A stretch of 33,329 nt of DNA from Acidimicrobiales bacterium (GTDB lineage: Bacteria; Actinomycetota; Acidimicrobiia; Acidimicrobiales; UBA8592), in contig WTHU01000002.1 in assembly GCA_011523005.1 (NCBI GenBank), positions 1-33,329 on the forward strand, written 5' to 3'. This document shows positions 8,883 through 18,009 of the stretch, one piece after another. Below the pieces are notes generated by a model, which saw only the letters and a list, made by a program, of their open reading frames with translations, was not told the origin of the DNA and searched no databases. How positions within the stretch are numbered: the stretch's first letter is position 1; every line of letters begins with the position of its first letter. The position numbers were made by a program, and so were the translations under genes.

Positions 8883-10156
8883 TTTGTCGTCTCCTGTAAC
8901 ATTTCCGGTAAAGTCTTTGTTAGTGACTGGCGGTCGAGAGCAATTTGCGTTCCATCGCCTCTTAAGTCTCGAAGGGTAACCTGATTTTCGTCGAGTTCAT
9001 CAGTTCCTATGATGATTGCTAGCTGAGCCCCTGACCTGTCAGCTGCCTTCATTTGAGATTTCATGGATCGGTGGTCAAAACTCCTATCTACACTTAATCC
9101 AATTCTCCGTAATTCTTCTGCCAAAATGAGTGCCTCATCTCCACCAGTAGTGTCAATAATAAAGATTTCTAAGTTTTTAATTGGGAGAGAGATATTTTCG
9201 GCTTCACAAGCTAGCAACGTTCGATCTATGCCGATGGCAAAACCGATGCCTTCTGTGGGCGGGCCACCAAGGGCCTCAACGAGTCCGTCATAGCGACCTC
9301 CTCCTCCCACAGCATTCTGAGCTGCATCAAGATTAGGGGCAACAAATTCAAATGTTGTTTTCGTATAGTAGTCTAAGCCTCTGACTAGCCTTGGAGTCAG
9401 CTCATACTCTATTCCCAGCATAGAAAGACCTTCCTGAACGATTTGGAAATGTTTATTGGAATCATTATTTAGGAAATCTGATATAACTGGCGCACGGTTT
9501 ATTACTGCTTGATCTTGCTCTCGTTTAGAATCAAGAACACGCAAGGGGTTTTTAAGCATAGTGTTTCGTGACTGTTCACTAAGGTCAGCCTGATTTAAGT
9601 TAAGATATTTGACCAAGGCATTGTTGTAGTTGAGTCTGGTCTCAGTATCGCCTAGTGAGTTTAGAAGTAACTTAGTGTTTGAAAGTCCCGCTTTTTGGAA
9701 GAATCTTGAAGCCAAACTTATGATTTCGACGTCAGTATGAGGGTCAGGAGATCCTAGTAGTTCCGCTCCGACTTGTAGAAATTGACGATAGCGACCTGCC
9801 TGTGGTTTTTCGTATCTGAATTGGGGTCCTTGGTACCAAACTTTCCATGGAGTAATTGGCCGATGCTGAGCGAAAGCGCGACATATGCTTGCTGTCAGTT
9901 CTGGTCGCAAAACCAGGTGTTGGGGGTTCTTAGGGTCTTTATCAAAGAGGTCAAACATTTCTTTGGTGACGATCTGGGAGCTATCACCTAGTCGTTGAAA
10001 CACTCCAATATCTTCAAATATCGGAGAGATAATCTGACTGTAACCACCGGAGTTTAGAATGTCTTCAAAGATACTCAGAAGATGACTAATTCTATTTGAT
10101 TCCGGAGCCATTACGTCTCGGGTCCCTTTGGGGGCTTGGAATTGTGATTTACTCAT
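8879..10156 (-). CDS. hisS: Histidyl-tRNA synthetase
   Basis: APKGTRDVMAPESNR, LRPELTASICRAFAQH, YQGPQFRYEKPQAGRYRQF, LVRGLDYYTKTTFEF and GGGGRYDGL motifs. ATGA overlap with aspS. Confidence 0.97.
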   Translation of the reverse strand: MSKSQFQAPKGTRDVMAPESNRISHLLSIFEDILNSGGYSQIISPIFEDIGVFQRLGDSSQIVTKEMFDLFDKDPKNPQHLVLRPELTASICRAFAQHRPITPWKVWYQGPQFRYEKPQAGRYRQFLQVGAELLGSPDPHTDVEIISLASRFFQKAGLSNTKLLLNSLGDTETRLNYNNALVKYLNLNQADLSEQSRNTMLKNPLRVLDSKREQDQAVINRAPVISDFLNNDSNKHFQIVQEGLSMLGIEYELTPRLVRGLDYYTKTTFEFVAPNLDAAQNAVGGGGRYDGLVEALGGPPTEGIGFAIGIDRTLLACEAENISLPIKNLEIFIIDTTGGDEALILAEELRRIGLSVDRSFDHRSMKSQMKAADRSGAQLAIIIGTDELDENQVTLRDLRGDGTQIALDRQSLTKTLPEMLQETTK

Positions 10157-10162
10157 GTGGCA

Positions 10163-10168
10163 AGACTA
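10163..10168 (-). promoter_or_regulatory. Putative -10 element TAGTCT for hisS
   Basis: Minus strand: TAGTCT, 6 nt, ATG (10156). Confidence 0.45.
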
Positions 10169-10220
10169 CAGGGTTGATGGTCCTTATGGTGCTATTAAAT
10201 AGCGTGAATGGGACGTGAAG

Positions 10221-10826
10221 TTATTCGGACTTACGCCAGTGGTATTCTAACGCATCTGATAAACGGTTCACTGCAGCATCGATAGCTAAGATGTCGTACC
10301 CATCTGAGTCATTCACTGTAAATAAAACCCACCTTATTTGATCTGCAGAAAGCAGTTTAGGAGTTTCGCTGTTGGGGTCATACTGATCGGCTTTGATTTT
10401 TTGTATTTCTTCATCCGTCGATTCTTCAAATATCTGAAGTGTGTCGGCAATTAAATTCAAGAAATTGTCAACCTCTGCTTTTTCATAACCAATTTCTTCA
10501 ACTACTGGTGGAGAGAGTTCTCTTAGTCTTTGACTGGTAATAGTTGGAGTTGCAGTAAGTACTTGACCCGTTGAGTAATTCAATTCCATCCTAGGGTTTG
10601 ATACCGATTTCTGGCTTGGTGTCTTTTGGCTGAGGAATGAATCTAGATAGTCGTCAACCTCTTTAGGGTCGTAGCCTTTTTTAATAGTTAAAGAGAACGT
10701 TATGCGTTGAAGTTTTGTACTAGCTGTTTTGGTCTTGCCGTCTGCCTGCCATTTGTTTAACTTGCGAAGGAAGTGGTCAACTTCCGATATTTTGTATCCA
10801 TTGGTCTGAACAGTTTTAAATTGCAT
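10221..10826 (-). CDS. DivIVA-domain repeat protein (four DivI1A-like motifs)
   Basis: Four motifs: NGYKISEVDHFLRKL, KGYDPKEVDDYLDSF, IGYEKAEVDNFLNLI, DGYDILAIDAAVNRL. No long coiled coil is apparent. Confidence 0.75.
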   Translation of the reverse strand: MQFKTVQTNGYKISEVDHFLRKLNKWQADGKTKTASTKLQRITFSLTIKKGYDPKEVDDYLDSFLSQKTPSQKSVSNPRMELNYSTGQVLTATPTITSQRLRELSPPVVEEIGYEKAEVDNFLNLIADTLQIFEESTDEEIQKIKADQYDPNSETPKLLSADQIRWVLFTVNDSDGYDILAIDAAVNRLSDALEYHWRKSE

Positions 10827-10887
10827 AATTAATATTTACTAGCTGACATTTGAGTGGGATGAGCTATCAGTATGACATTATTTGCGA

Positions 10888-13149
10888 TCACGATTTTGCC
10901 TTTTGACGTGATGGGCCTTTATTGTTTCCTGGCAAAATTCGATATGCGTCGTACACTCCATCGACTTGACGTATGAGACTTATCAACCAGTCTAAGTGAC
11001 GACCATCCCCTAATTCGAACTCAAAGTTCATAACGCTGACTCTGTCAGTTCCAGTTCGGGTAGAGCTTGAGATGATATTTACCCTTGCATCGGAGAGGAC
11101 TGTTGAAACATCTCCGAGTAGTCTTGTTCGATCAAATGCCTTTACTTCTATTGACGCTACAAAGGTGCCTCCTCGTTTATCATCCCATTCCACATCTATC
11201 AACCGGTTCGCATGTCCGGAAGCCAAAGCCACTCCATTGGCGCAATCGCTTCGGTGGATGGAGACTCCTCTACCTCGTGTGACGAAACCCATTATTTCGT
11301 CTGGTGGAACAGGGGTGCAACATTTAGCGAGTCTGATCATTACGTCGTCGACGCCCTCAACGACAACTCCTACTTCATTATCTCGTTTTCTCTTTGTTTG
11401 CCCTACTTTTTTATCCCGATGGCTTGGTAGGGGGGCTGGAATTCCTTGTGAAGACCCTGATGTTTTGAGGATTTCAAGAAATCGTCCGGCTACGCTTTTC
11501 GGATTTACATTTTGTTCTCCGATAGCAGCATAAAGCGCTTCCGAATCCGAATAATTTAGTGTTTCGCAGACTTCTTGCAAGGTCTCGCTCTTCAAGAGCT
11601 TGAATGTAGGTAAGCCTTCTTTGCGGAGAGATTCGGCAAGCGCTTCTCGCCCAGCATCAATAGCGTCTTCTCTTCTTTCACGCGTGAACCATTGACGAAT
11701 TTTTGAACCTGCTCTGTGCGTCTTTGCAAACCTTAACCAATCTTGAGATGGTCCTGCGTCTTGAGCATTGCTCGTTAATATCTCTACAGTGTCACCCGAC
11801 TGGAGAACTGTGTCGAGGGGGACAAGGCGTTTATTTACTCGAGCACCTCTGCAGGCATGCCCTACTTCTGTGTGGATTGTGTATGCAAAGTCAACAGGAG
11901 TTGATTTTGATTCAAGGGTCACGACTTCACCTTTGGGCGTAAACACAAAAACCTCATCTTGGTCTAAGTCCATTTTGAGGTTAGTCATGAATTCAAGTGG
12001 ATCCTCGGTTTCTTCTTGCCAGTCAACAATGCGTGAGAACCACATGTATTCTTTTTCATCTACTTGTTCTTTATAACTGAAATGAGCAGCTGCACCATGT
12101 TCAGCTCTGTGATGCATGTCGCGTGTTCTTATTTGAACTTCAAGTGGTTTTCCTTGAGGGCCGATAACTGTGGTGTGGAGGGATTGATAAAGGTTAAATT
12201 TGGGCATTGCTATGTAATCTTTGAACCGTCCTTGGACGGGGTGCCAGGTCGCATGGATCGATCCGAGCGCCCCATAACAGTCTTTAACCGATTCGACTAT
12301 TACCCTAATGCCCATAAGGTCGTAGATTTCATCAAACTCTCTACCTTTGATTACCATCTTTTCGTAGATGCTCCAGAAATGTTTTGGTCGGCCATGCACT
12401 TCTGCTCCCACCATTAATTCATCAAGCCGGGACTTAACGTCAGCTAGAATTTGAGCTAGATAGAGATCTCTTTCGGGAGCCCTATCGGCTATCATTTGGT
12501 CAATTTGGGCATACCATTTGGGGTGCAATGCAGCGAAAGAGAGATCCTCGAGTTCATTTTTGAGCCCTTGCATACCTAATCGATGGGCAAGAGGAGCATA
12601 GATATCTAGAGTCTCAGTTGCTATTCGCTGTTGTTTCCACTTAGGCAATGAAGCGATTGTTCGCATGTTGTGAAGCCGGTCTGCGAGCTTGATGAGAAGG
12701 ACTCTGATGTCTTTTGCGACTGCTACTAGCATTTTTCTCATTGAAGCAGCTTGTTGGGCTTCTTTAGTTTCGAATTTTATTCGCTCTAGTTTGGTTACAC
12801 CATCGACGATAGAAGCCACTTCATGTCCGAATACTTCTTCGATGCGTTCAAATGCCTCTTCTGTATCTTCAAGGGTGTCATGAAGTAAAGCAGCTATGAT
12901 CGTTGATTCATCAAGCCCCAGAGATGCAACAATCTCTGCAACTGCAACAGGGTGCGTAATATAGGCATCCCCAGATTTACGGATTTGCCCATCGTGTGCC
13001 TCTTGGGCTTCATGGTATGCTCGTTTGATTTGATCTGTTTCTGTGGCAGCGTGATGCCTTGAGAACATTTCCAGCACCTGATTAAGTTCAGCAGAGGGAT
13101 CTTCTTCAATCCGATTCCATAAGCTAACTTTTTTTGTAATCAAGCTCAT
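10888..13149 (-). CDS. rel: Rel-family (p)ppGpp synthetase/hydrolase
   Basis: HD domain (LLHDTLEDTEEAF), synthetase domain (GREFDEIYDLMGIRVIV; RFKDYIAMPKFNLYQSLHTTVIGP), TGS (FTPKGEVVTLESKSTPVDFAYTIHTEVGH) and C-terminal ACT domain. Confidence 0.95.
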   Translation of the reverse strand: MSLITKKVSLWNRIEEDPSAELNQVLEMFSRHHAATETDQIKRAYHEAQEAHDGQIRKSGDAYITHPVAVAEIVASLGLDESTIIAALLHDTLEDTEEAFERIEEVFGHEVASIVDGVTKLERIKFETKEAQQAASMRKMLVAVAKDIRVLLIKLADRLHNMRTIASLPKWKQQRIATETLDIYAPLAHRLGMQGLKNELEDLSFAALHPKWYAQIDQMIADRAPERDLYLAQILADVKSRLDELMVGAEVHGRPKHFWSIYEKMVIKGREFDEIYDLMGIRVIVESVKDCYGALGSIHATWHPVQGRFKDYIAMPKFNLYQSLHTTVIGPQGKPLEVQIRTRDMHHRAEHGAAAHFSYKEQVDEKEYMWFSRIVDWQEETEDPLEFMTNLKMDLDQDEVFVFTPKGEVVTLESKSTPVDFAYTIHTEVGHACRGARVNKRLVPLDTVLQSGDTVEILTSNAQDAGPSQDWLRFAKTHRAGSKIRQWFTRERREDAIDAGREALAESLRKEGLPTFKLLKSETLQEVCETLNYSDSEALYAAIGEQNVNPKSVAGRFLEILKTSGSSQGIPAPLPSHRDKKVGQTKRKRDNEVGVVVEGVDDVMIRLAKCCTPVPPDEIMGFVTRGRGVSIHRSDCANGVALASGHANRLIDVEWDDKRGGTFVASIEVKAFDRTRLLGDVSTVLSDARVNIISSSTRTGTDRVSVMNFEFELGDGRHLDWLISLIRQVDGVYDAYRILPGNNKGPSRQKAKS

Positions 13150-13156
13150 GTCTATA

Positions 13157-13162
13157 AGCCTA
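13157..13162 (-). promoter_or_regulatory. Putative -10 element TAGGCT for rel
   Basis: Minus strand: TAGGCT, 7 nt, ATG (13149). Confidence 0.35.
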
Positions 13163-13175
13163 TCCTAGGCAAGCA

Positions 13176-13706
13176 CTAGTCGTAAGTCAGAAGAGCATGA
13201 TGCGGGTAATTTGCTATCTCTTTCCTTCCATTCAGGAACTCGAGCGACGCTAGGAATACGAATCCGACAACTCTTCCACCGATACGTTCAACAAGTTTTG
13301 CAGCAGATTTCGCAGTTCCACCAGTTGCGAGAATATCATCAACAATCAGGACATTAGATCCCTTAGGGACAGCATAAGATTGCATCTCGAGGGAGGATTC
13401 TCCGTACTCTAAATTATAGTTTTGGGCGACAATTTCGCCCGGCAGTTTACCTGGCTTTCGAATGGGGATGAAGCCCAAATTTAGTAAGTTAGCTAGTGCT
13501 GAACCCAGGATGAACCCGCGAGCTTCAATACCAGCAACATACTCTACCTCTGCAACTTCAAATGAGTGCGCCATCAGCGACACCGCTGTTGCAAAGGCAG
13601 TAGCATCTCCTAATAAAGGAGATATGTCTTTGAAATTGACTCCTTCACGGGGAAAATCCGAAACATTTTGAATAAATCGTTTCAAATCTGTTTCGGATAG
13701 CGACAT
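13176..13706 (-). CDS. apt: Adenine phosphoribosyltransferase
   Basis: FPREGVNFKDISPLLGD, GIEARGFILGSALA and VLIVDDILATGGTAKSA (PRPP motif). Confidence 0.95.
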   Translation of the reverse strand: MSLSETDLKRFIQNVSDFPREGVNFKDISPLLGDATAFATAVSLMAHSFEVAEVEYVAGIEARGFILGSALANLLNLGFIPIRKPGKLPGEIVAQNYNLEYGESSLEMQSYAVPKGSNVLIVDDILATGGTAKSAAKLVERIGGRVVGFVFLASLEFLNGRKEIANYPHHALLTYD

Positions 13707-13711
13707 CTCAG

Positions 13712-14782
13712 TTATTTGCGTTTTTTTCTTGGTCTTGGGGGAATGGCTGGGTTTGATGGCACCTTAACAGCTGCCTGTGAATTTTTTGATCTTTTCTTTA
13801 CTGCCTCACTTAACCGGTAGGACCTATTGCTATCTGAGTCCGCATCACCAAATTTATTTCGCAAGATCGTCGCTGTAGGAGCGGCAACGAAAAGAGATGA
13901 AAAAGTTCCGATTATTAGACCGATAAGTAATGCCAAAGCGAATTCTCTTAGAGTAACTGCCCCCATGATGCCAGACCCAACAACCAAAACCGAAACAACC
14001 GGTAGAATAGAAGTGATACTGGTATTTACGGACCGCATAAATACCTGATTGAGCGCCTTTTCCACTACAGACGTGTAAGTTAGATTTGAGTTGGAGAGCA
14101 TGTGCTCGTTGTCTCTAACTTTGTCAAACACTACTAAAGTATCGTAAAGCGAGTAGCCCATGATTGTTAGAAACGCTATTACAGTCGGTGGGGTTACTTC
14201 AAACTGGAAAAGTGCGTACAAGCCAACAGTTATCAAGATATCGTGAGCGACTGCGAGTAAAGCTCCTACTGCCATTTCCCAGCGGAGCCGAATCGTTATA
14301 TAAAGAGCAATTACGATAAAAAAGACAATCAGGGCATTAATAGCTTTATCTGTAATTTCTTCACCCCATGATGGGCCAGCCGTCGAGACACTGATAGCCG
14401 ATTCATCCTGACCGGTTAACTCTGCAAGAGCAGATGTCACTTGTGCAACTATAGGATCACCACTTTCGCCCTGTTCAAGCGATGTTTGTGCAACTTTGGA
14501 TAGTTCGGTTCGAACACGAAGAACACCTCCGCCTGTTTGGATTCGTGCATCGGCGATGCCTAGCGGGCGCAATGCATCTCGGACCTGTTCTGCTTCAATT
14601 CCAGAAGCCTCGACTTCCCATGCTCCGCCCCCTTCAAATTCTAGACCTAAATTTAGTCCCCTGACTCCAAGACTGCTTACTGAAATTATCAGCACCAGGA
14701 GAGAACAAAGTCCAATGGGTTTCCAAAGTTTTGCAAAGGGTACCGATGTTTCATTCCTGTACATTCTCCCGAACAAACTCAT
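13712..14782 (-). CDS. secF: Protein translocase subunit SecF
   Basis: GLNLGLEFEGGGAWEV, GYSLYDTLVVFDKVRDN and SVNTSITSILPV motifs; six TM segments. ATGA overlap with secD. Confidence 0.95.
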   Translation of the reverse strand: MSLFGRMYRNETSVPFAKLWKPIGLCSLLVLIISVSSLGVRGLNLGLEFEGGGAWEVEASGIEAEQVRDALRPLGIADARIQTGGGVLRVRTELSKVAQTSLEQGESGDPIVAQVTSALAELTGQDESAISVSTAGPSWGEEITDKAINALIVFFIVIALYITIRLRWEMAVGALLAVAHDILITVGLYALFQFEVTPPTVIAFLTIMGYSLYDTLVVFDKVRDNEHMLSNSNLTYTSVVEKALNQVFMRSVNTSITSILPVVSVLVVGSGIMGAVTLREFALALLIGLIIGTFSSLFVAAPTATILRNKFGDADSDSNRSYRLSEAVKKRSKNSQAAVKVPSNPAIPPRPRKKRK

Positions 14783-16380
14783 GATTCCTCCCCATTAGAA
14801 ATTGGAAGACCACTTAGCCAAGGTCGATCTTGTATTGCTTTCTGCATTCCCATTAATTTTACAACTGGTCTAAGAAAGAAATATGTGGCCACTAGGTCAA
14901 GTATTGATGCAAGTCCAAGCATCAAAGCAAACCCTCTTACAGAGCCGACTGTGAGGAAGTAAAGAATACCAGCGCCTATGAGAGAGGCTAGATTAGCCCA
15001 AAAGATGGTTTTGAAGGCTATTGGGAATGACTGATCCACTGCAGAGCGCAGGGTCCTTCCATTCCTTATATCTTCCTTTAAATGCTCAAAGTAAACGACG
15101 TTTGAATCCAAAGACGTACCTATGGAGACGATCAAACCAACCACCCCAGCAAGAGTTAATGCCAAGCTTCGTGTTTCAGAAAGCCACGAGAGGATTACCC
15201 ACAACATGGTTCCAGACACCGCTAAAGAGAGCATCGCTGCCAAGCCTAATAGTTTGTAGTATGCGATCATGTACAAGGCGACTAGCGCAAGACCGACCAG
15301 TCCGGCAGTAATACCCGCATCTAAAGAATCTTGACCGAGTGTTGCAGAAACTAAACGGACCCTGCTCCCACTTGTTGGATCAGTTGGATCTCCGAATTCC
15401 AAGGGCAGTGAACCATATTTCAGCACTAACGCAGTATCTTCTGCTCGATTCTGATCGAAATTACCACTTATGACAATTTGGTCTCTTTCAAAGAAAGGGG
15501 TATTCACAGTAGGTGCTGATTCGATAACTCCATCAAGGACGATCGCTAGTTGTCCGGTTTGACATTTTGAATTTCGGTTATAACACGCATTAGCTGCTGC
15601 ATTGAATAAGTCTATGCCATCTGCTCCGGAGCGGAAGACAGGGAGAACTTGCCATTCAAACCCCCCTGCAAAGCTGGCATCCGCTGTTTCAAGCGAAGCC
15701 CCAGTGAGCATAGTTCTTCCTAAAAGTAATCGCTGGTAAGGGATTCCTTCAGAGTCAAGCAGAGGAAAAATTACGGGATTCTCTGCTTCGTCATTATCTG
15801 CTTCAGTGTTTTCCATACCTAGCGCATCCTCAGGTGCAAACCCTAAATTTTCGCACCCAATACCATCAGGAGTTGAAGCCATTGAATGAGACTCGCTACC
15901 TTCTGGTCCCTCTGCTGGGAGTTCGTCTTGGTCGGTTGGAAGAATTCCGACTGGCCCATCGTTTACCCCATCAGAGTTCTGATTATTAGCCTGATCTAAT
16001 TTTATTGGGACAGCAGGAAGTATTGCGCAAACAGGTCTGAAGCGTAACTCAGCTGTCTGGCCAACGACTTCTAACGCGCGCCTTTGGTCCTCTACTCCAG
16101 GGAGTTGAACTACAATTCTATTTCCTTGGCGTGTTATGTCTGGTTCTGCAACGCCTAAACCATCGACACGATTACGGATTATCTCAACTGATTTGTCAAG
16201 AGCTTCATCGAGTGCATCGCCGCTGAGTTCTGTGTCTTCAACAGGTTCAAGAACGACCTCTGCTCCGCCTTTAAGATCTAATCCCAGCAGAACGCTATTA
16301 CCTGCGCCTTGGGACCATCCAAATAAGCCACCGACAACTATTAAAATTGATAAGAGAGGGAGAAGAACCTGTTTTTTCAT
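14779..16380 (-). CDS. secD: Protein translocase subunit SecD
   Basis: LLGLDLKGGAEVVLEP, IIRNRVDGLGVAEPDITRQGNRIVVQLPGV and TLRSAVDQSFPIAFKTIFWAN motifs; C-terminal six-TM region. Confidence 0.95.
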   Translation of the reverse strand: MKKQVLLPLLSILIVVGGLFGWSQGAGNSVLLGLDLKGGAEVVLEPVEDTELSGDALDEALDKSVEIIRNRVDGLGVAEPDITRQGNRIVVQLPGVEDQRRALEVVGQTAELRFRPVCAILPAVPIKLDQANNQNSDGVNDGPVGILPTDQDELPAEGPEGSESHSMASTPDGIGCENLGFAPEDALGMENTEADNDEAENPVIFPLLDSEGIPYQRLLLGRTMLTGASLETADASFAGGFEWQVLPVFRSGADGIDLFNAAANACYNRNSKCQTGQLAIVLDGVIESAPTVNTPFFERDQIVISGNFDQNRAEDTALVLKYGSLPLEFGDPTDPTSGSRVRLVSATLGQDSLDAGITAGLVGLALVALYMIAYYKLLGLAAMLSLAVSGTMLWVILSWLSETRSLALTLAGVVGLIVSIGTSLDSNVVYFEHLKEDIRNGRTLRSAVDQSFPIAFKTIFWANLASLIGAGILYFLTVGSVRGFALMLGLASILDLVATYFFLRPVVKLMGMQKAIQDRPWLSGLPISNGEES

Positions 16381-16415
16381 CTCTTTTCAAGCCCCCTAAC
16401 CCTAAATTGAAGAAG

Positions 16416-16685
16416 TTAACTTAGTTCCGAATCGTCATCGTATGAGATCAGTCTCGCAACGTTGCTTTTAGCCACCTTAATTTCTACGCCATCGGCGATC
16501 ATAATAAACACAGTCGCACCATCGAGGTCACTTACCGTCCCGTAGATTCCTGACTCCAGTATTACATCATCACCTACGTCAAGAGTTGAGAGCATTTGTT
16601 GTTGTTGCTTTCGTTGTTTTTGCTGTGGTCTCAGGATCATAAAGTACATCAGCAAAAGCAATATAGGTAGGAAAAGTATTCCCAT
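16416..16685 (-). CDS. yajC: Preprotein translocase accessory subunit YajC
   Basis: MGILFLPILLLLMYFMILRPQQKQRKQQQQMLSTLDVGDDVILESGIYGTV. ATG at 16685 is preceded by AGGAG; the track start at 16721 would add 12 hydrophilic residues. Confidence 0.92.
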   Translation of the reverse strand: MGILFLPILLLLMYFMILRPQQKQRKQQQQMLSTLDVGDDVILESGIYGTVSDLDGATVFIMIADGVEIKVAKSNVARLISYDDDSELS

Positions 16686-16732
16686 AGATTTCAGTCTCCT
16701 AATCTTGTGGTTCAGTTCCAAATGCTACCGGA

Positions 16733-16858
16733 TCATTGCAAAGTTCCGATGTGTTTGAGAATAATTTGGCGGATTGAAAGAATGACCTGTTGGTGGGATA
16801 AGTACCATCTCTTGGCATATACACCGAAGACATCATTAGAAAGAGGCAGCTTTATCAT
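16733..16858 (-). CDS. Candidate 41-codon small ORF coupled to tgt (MIKLPLSNDVFGVYAKRWYLSHQQVILSIRQIILKHIGTLQ)
   Basis: Read codon by codon. Its ATG overlaps the tgt TAA (TAATG) and it fills most of the 136-bp tgt-yajC gap. Not in the supplied ORF track, whose shortest entry is 60 aa. Confidence 0.35.
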   Translation of the reverse strand: MIKLPLSNDVFGVYAKRWYLSHQQVILSIRQIILKHIGTLQ

Positions 16859-17973
16859 TATCCCCAAATCTCAAGAGTTTCTTTTTGGAAATCATCAAAT
16901 GTTCCTTGGATGATAGATTCTCTCGCACGTTTCATAAAGTCAATTATCCATGCAAGGTTATGAAGAGTAAGAAGCCTGGCGGCTACTGGTTCACCAACAG
17001 ATAATAGATGCCGTATGTAACCACGTGACCACCGACTTGCAAGACTTGCATGGAAGTCAGGGTCAATGGCATCATCGCTTTTTGCATATCTAGCTGCTCC
17101 CAGATTAACGCGCCCTTGCATCGTTAATGCTGTACCGTGTCTTGCTAATCTAGTTGGCCAAACACAGTCAAACATATCAACACCGCATGCGATTGCTTCA
17201 ACAAGTCCTGCCGGGTCACCTAAGCCCATAAAATACCGTGGTTGTTGTTTTGGAAGTGCATCAGCGCTTATCTGCATGGGCTCAATCATTTCCTGTCTTG
17301 TTTCCCCCACGGATAAGCCACCTATTGCATATCCGTCAAAACCGATTTCAACGATTTGCTCAGCTGAAATTTGTCGGAGTTTGGGGTCTAATCCGCCTTG
17401 GACAATACCAAATTGAGCACGTTCGTTTTCAAAGCTCTTTTCTCTCAATAAAAAGTGGTTGCGTCCTCTTATCGCCCATTTATGTGTTCTCTCAACAGCG
17501 ATTTCAAGAACTTTTTTCTCAGCAGGGATTGGTGGGCAAACGTCTAGAACCATTTGGATATCTGCACCTAGTGAACACTGTATGTCAACCGCTCTTTCCG
17601 GAGTTAATCTGTGCAGACTGCCATCATATGTAGATTTAAACTCAACACCGTCGTCATCTACATCGGGCTCCAATGAGAAGACTTGGTAGCCTCCCGAGTC
17701 AGTAAGAATAAGACGTTTCCAGTCTGCAAATCCGTGAATTCCACCAAATTCTTCAATGAGATCCTCACCAGGTCTTAGCATCAGATGGTATGTATTACCG
17801 AGAATGATATCTGCACCTAATTCTTCAAGGTCTTGAGACGTGATTGTTCTGACTGACCCCCTTGTCCCAACTGGCATGAAAGTTGGGGTATTGAGAGCAT
17901 GTCTTTGCATAGACAAGACTCCAGCACGTGCTCTACCGTCTGTCGCTGTTATTTTAAAGTTAGGGTTCGCCAC
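16858..17973 (-). CDS. tgt: tRNA-guanine transglycosylase homologue lacking the zinc-site cysteines
   Basis: LTDSGGYQVFSL, LDVCPPIP, YAIGGLSVGE and VDMFDCVWPTRLARHG motifs. GTG start. Confidence 0.95.
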   Translation of the reverse strand: MANPNFKITATDGRARAGVLSMQRHALNTPTFMPVGTRGSVRTITSQDLEELGADIILGNTYHLMLRPGEDLIEEFGGIHGFADWKRLILTDSGGYQVFSLEPDVDDDGVEFKSTYDGSLHRLTPERAVDIQCSLGADIQMVLDVCPPIPAEKKVLEIAVERTHKWAIRGRNHFLLREKSFENERAQFGIVQGGLDPKLRQISAEQIVEIGFDGYAIGGLSVGETRQEMIEPMQISADALPKQQPRYFMGLGDPAGLVEAIACGVDMFDCVWPTRLARHGTALTMQGRVNLGAARYAKSDDAIDPDFHASLASRWSRGYIRHLLSVGEPVAARLLTLHNLAWIIDFMKRARESIIQGTFDDFQKETLEIWG

Positions 17974-18009
17974 TTATTTTTTAACCTCATGCGTTTCCAT
18001 TTATAGTAG

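Noticed and set aside
11072-11533. 153-aa plus-strand ORF (and other plus-strand ORFs overlapping rel, secD, tgt and alaS)
   Set aside because: Lies antisense to a clearly conserved coding gene, has low-complexity Ser/Thr/Pro/Arg-rich translation typical of antisense frames, and shows no recognisable domain.
16707-16913. 68-aa plus-strand ORF across the yajC-tgt gap
   Set aside because: No recognisable domain or promoter; overlaps the ends of both minus-strand genes. The minus-strand TAATG-coupled ORF is the better candidate here.
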